From positions 16,811 to 80,810 of the forward strand of contig CAUZFZ010000027.1 of assembly GCA_963579025.1 (NCBI GenBank): 64,000 nucleotides of DNA, given 5' to 3'. Positions 61,002 to 64,000 of the stretch are shown piece by piece (within the stretch, counting starts at the first letter, position 1; each line of letters opens with the position of its first letter). A model generated the notes under the pieces. It worked only from the letters and a program-made list of their open reading frames with translations. It had not been told where the DNA came from and ran no database searches. Source of the DNA: CAUZFZ01 sp963579025. Lineage in GTDB: Bacteria > Planctomycetota > Planctomycetia > Planctomycetales > Planctomycetaceae. The translations under genes and the position numbers were made by a program.

Positions 61002-63878
61002 ATGCGCAGGTTATTTCGATCGTTGAACCGCGGCACTCGTTCTTCAGCATGGCGTGACACGCGGAGTCGGCAGTCGCCGTTCGTGGCGGAACGGCTGGAG
61101 CGGCGATGTCTGCTGAGTGCTGCTGCGACTTCATCGCATCTCGTCTGGTCCTCCGCTGCGGACCCGGCCGGTGATGTGGCTTCCGTGGAACCCGGTTGGA
61201 TCGTGCGGCTGAACCAGGCGGACGTGTCGGGCATTTCGCATCTGGATCAGGTGTCGGAATTGCTCAGCTCCGCCAGTGTTCCGGTCGCAGCCGTGCGTGG
61301 TCTGGGAACGCCGGGACTGATCCTGGCCCGCTCTGGTGAATCCGTGGCTTCCGTGGAACAGTCACTGGCTCTGTCGCGGTTTGTGCAGTCGTTTGAGCGT
61401 GACGCGCAGGTGGGCGCGCAGCTCACACCGAATGACGAGTTCTACGCGGACCAGCTTGGCCTGCGGAACCTGGGCGCCAACGGAGCCGTCTCGGATGCCG
61501 ACATCGACGCGGATGCCGCGTTCGATATCACCACCGGCAGTTCCGACATTGTTGTCGCGGTGATCGATTCCGGGATCGACTACACGCATCCCGACCTGTT
61601 CCTCAACGTCTGGCTGAACCCCGGCGAAATCCCCACGGCGCTGCGCAGTCAGCTTGTGGATGGTGACGGCGACGGAGCGATCACGTTTCGCGACCTGAAC
61701 CTGCCGGCCAACTCGACCTTCGTGACCGATTTGGAATTCGATGGAAACGACTTTATCGACGCGGGCGATCTGCTGGCCGATGCCACGTGGGAAAACGGTG
61801 TCGATGAAGATGACAACGGACGGACCGACGACCTGATCGGCTGGGACTTCCGCGACAACGACAACGATCCGCTCGACACACACGGACACGGCACGCACGT
61901 CTCGGGCACGATCGGAGCGGTCGGTAATAACGGCATCGGTATCGCCGGACTGAACTGGAACACGTCCATCATTCCGCTGAGGTTTCTGGACCGTCAGCCC
62001 GGTCTGGGCCTGACCGGTTCGCGCACGGATGCCATCGCGGCGATCAACTACTCGACGAACCTGGTCGAGGACCAGGGAATCCCGATCCGAGTCAGCAGTA
62101 ACAGTTGGGGTTCACTGGACGACTTCAGTCCGGAACTGCGATCAGCCATCGAAGCCAACGGCGACGCGGGAGTCGTGTTCGTGGCCGCCGCCGGCAATGG
62201 CGAGGGCCGCACCGGACGCGGGATCGATCTGGATACCGAGAACCTGGGCTTCTTCCCGGCCACGTACGATCTGGATCACATCATCGCTGTCGCGGCGAGC
62301 GATCCGCGTGACAACCTGGCCATCTTCAGCCAGTTCGGAGCCACCTCGATCGACCTGGCGGCTCCCGGCGTCAACATTCTCAGTACGGACATCAACGACG
62401 GCTTCGCGTTCCGCAACGGCACCAGCATGGCCACACCGCATGTGGCCGGCACCGCCGCACTGATCATCGCGCAGCAGTCGGACGCCACACCGCAGGAAGT
62501 CCGCCAGGCGATCCTGCAAAGTGTCGATACGCGTTCGGCGTTTTCCGGCCGAGTCGCCACTGGCGGCCGACTCAACACCGACCGAGCTCTGCAGACCGAC
62601 ACCTTCGCCCCCAAAGCGTCGCTGTTGTCGGCTCCCGACGTCACGACCGACGCGCAGTTGTTCTTCGAATTCGACGTGCTGTACCGCGACAATGCGGACA
62701 TCGATTTCTTCTCGATCGACAACAGCGACCTCATCGTCACGCCCGTGGGCAACCCCGGCGCCCCGCTTACGGCGACCGTCTCCAACCTCGTCCTCGATTC
62801 CGACCCGGACACAGCTGGTTCACAACCCATCGTCACCTATCGCATCATCCCGCCGGGCGGACGCTGGAATCAGGAGGACAACGGCGACTACCAGATCGAC
62901 CTGCAACCCGACGCCGTCGCCGACACACGCACGGGCGCAACCAACCGCACACCGGAAGAAACACTGGGCACGTTCAACGTCAACATCCAGTTCGTCGGCC
63001 AGATCGAAATCGACATCTTCGCCGACGGAGCCGACCCGAACCCGACCGACGGAGTCAGCGACAACGGTTCCGGCCAGAGCACCCTGCGTTCAGCCATCCA
63101 GACCGCCAACGCGCTGCCCGGCCTGAACACCCTGGTCCTGGAAGCCGGCACCTACGAACTGACGATCACGGGAGCGGGAGAAGACGCATCAGCAACAGGC
63201 GACCTGGACATCACGGACGACCTGCTGATCCTTGGTAATGGAGCCACAATAAAAATCATCGGCGGCCACGACCGAGTCTTCGACCTTGCGAGTGACTCCA
63301 CTCTCACGATCGAAGGACTCACCATCACCGGTGGAGACGGATTATCCGACAGCGGTGGAGGCATTCGAACTTCCGGAACTCTCGTGGTCTCGAAGACCCT
63401 GCTTCACGCCAACAGCGCCACCACGGGGGGTGCTATCGCGAGCATCAATGGTAATGTCACGCTCACCAACAGCACCATCTCAACAAACGCAGCAACATTT
63501 GGCGCGGGACTCGATATCCTGCGAGGGTCCCTGATTGCGACTCACGTCACAATCACGGCCAATACTGCGAGCGATACTGCTGGCGGAATTCGCCAGGCAG
63601 CACCTAGTTCCGTAACACTGACGTCGACGATTCTGGCGAATAATTCTGCAAACGCCGATTCCGATACGTCCGGCACGTTCTCATCCAGATTCTCTTTGAT
63701 CGGAGACGCCGGATCTGCAACCGGACTGACTGACGGTGACAATGGAAACCAAGTCGGAGACTCCGCAAACCGAATTGATCCTTCGTTAGGACCACTCGCT
63801 GACAACGCAGGCCTCACACTGACACATCGCGTACTAGATGGCAGCCCTGCAATCAGGGCCAGCGCGCACTCTAGATAA
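61002..63878 (+). pseudogene. subtilase of the giant family, interrupted by an insertion sequence
   Basis: The ATG at 61002 begins a basic N-terminus with ERLERRCLLSAAAT (about residues 30-43), the same LEPR-XLL-type segment as the two giants. The subtilase domain has an intact triad: Asp189 (VIDSGIDYTHPD), His296 (HGTHVSG) and Ser475 (GTSMATPHVAGT), with the same Ca-loop inserts. Then follow a beta-helix-like region (about 690-950) similar to that of the first giant. The gene is normal until GSPAI (codon ending 63854), where the first giant continues with DTGDNS; here it goes into RASAHSR and a stop at 63878. The sequence after 63854 is probably an insertion-sequence end. The 3' part of the gene should lie beyond the window, so the product is a truncated 958-aa protein or none. 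Confidence 0.8.
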
Positions 63879-64000
63879 CCTGGGGCAGATAGGGGCTTGC
63901 GCATTCTATAGGCTGTTGTTACATGTTCTCCATGAGGAAGGAACTACGTTTTCATTCATGGAGGATAGACAATGGCGGCTTCGATTCAGCTGTGTGCCGA
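63855..64000. mobile_element. left end of a probable insertion sequence (continues past the window)
   Basis: Homology to the giant family stops at 63854, and 117 bp later an ATG with its own ribosome-binding site starts a new frame. The intervening bases are not coding. This is the layout of an insertion sequence with its transposase. Family, right end and target duplication cannot be seen. Confidence 0.6.
63972..64000 (+). CDS. start of a probable transposase, cut by the window end
   Basis: GAGG stands 7 nt before the ATG at 63972, and the visible codons read MAASIQLCA. Too short to assign a family. Calling it a transposase rests on its position 117 bp inside the interruption of the subtilase gene. 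Confidence 0.4.

Overview
The window is chromosomal DNA of a planctomycete (phylum Planctomycetota; genus not resolvable from sequence alone). The evidence is a DUF1549/DUF1553 cytochrome-type protein, several genes of families expanded in planctomycetes (PQQ-like propeller, DUF1080, DUF1570-like metallopeptidase, ECF sigma factor paired with a Ser/Thr kinase), and three very large secreted proteins that carry the N-terminal LEPR-XLL-type motif. No rRNA, tRNA or CRISPR array was recognised.

Layout. 1-2424: 3' part of a DUF1549/DUF1553 gene. 2572-5256: iron and Fe-S genes (bacterioferritin, a convergent and overlapping Bfd-like ferredoxin with a Fur-box-like palindrome upstream, an A-type Fe-S carrier), then an isocitrate/isopropylmalate dehydrogenase family gene. 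5290-10614: hisH, an unknown gene, a secreted PQQ-like propeller and a secreted alpha/beta hydrolase. 10751-17628: a five-gene MoxR/DUF58 operon on the minus strand. 17629-19710: small membrane genes, repeat remnants and a decayed TPR/SEFIR gene invaded by a palindromic repeat. 19740-26800: FAD-dependent dehydrogenase, lipoprotein, HExxH metallopeptidase, serC, an extended SDR and a DUF1080 protein. 27144-52279: two adjacent giant genes (3061 and 5243 aa). 52628-60059: TonB-dependent receptor, then an ECF sigma factor/Ser-Thr kinase pair. 61002 to the end: a third subtilase of the giant family, cut off by what looks like the left end of an insertion sequence.

The two giants are the centrepiece. 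Each has an N-terminal subtilisin domain with an intact Asp-His-Ser triad, calcium-binding loops inserted into that domain, long arrays of FG-GAP repeats, SdrD-B, Ig/Calx-beta and RTX-type repeats, a cohesin-like module followed by a dockerin, and a C-terminal metzincin motif (HExxHxxGxxH). By eye, the FG-GAP repeats occur in blocks of 7 or 14, which fits whole seven-bladed propellers. The 3' ends of the two genes, and about 147 bp beyond each stop codon, are close to identical, which suggests recent duplication or gene conversion.

Four short repeat families lie in the intergenic DNA. One is a MITE-like element with 16-bp terminal inverted repeats and apparent 8-bp target duplications, present as two inverted copies. 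One is found as two copies, and one of those holds a further nested inverted-repeat element. The last is a double-hairpin repeat inserted in frame in the TPR/SEFIR remnant.
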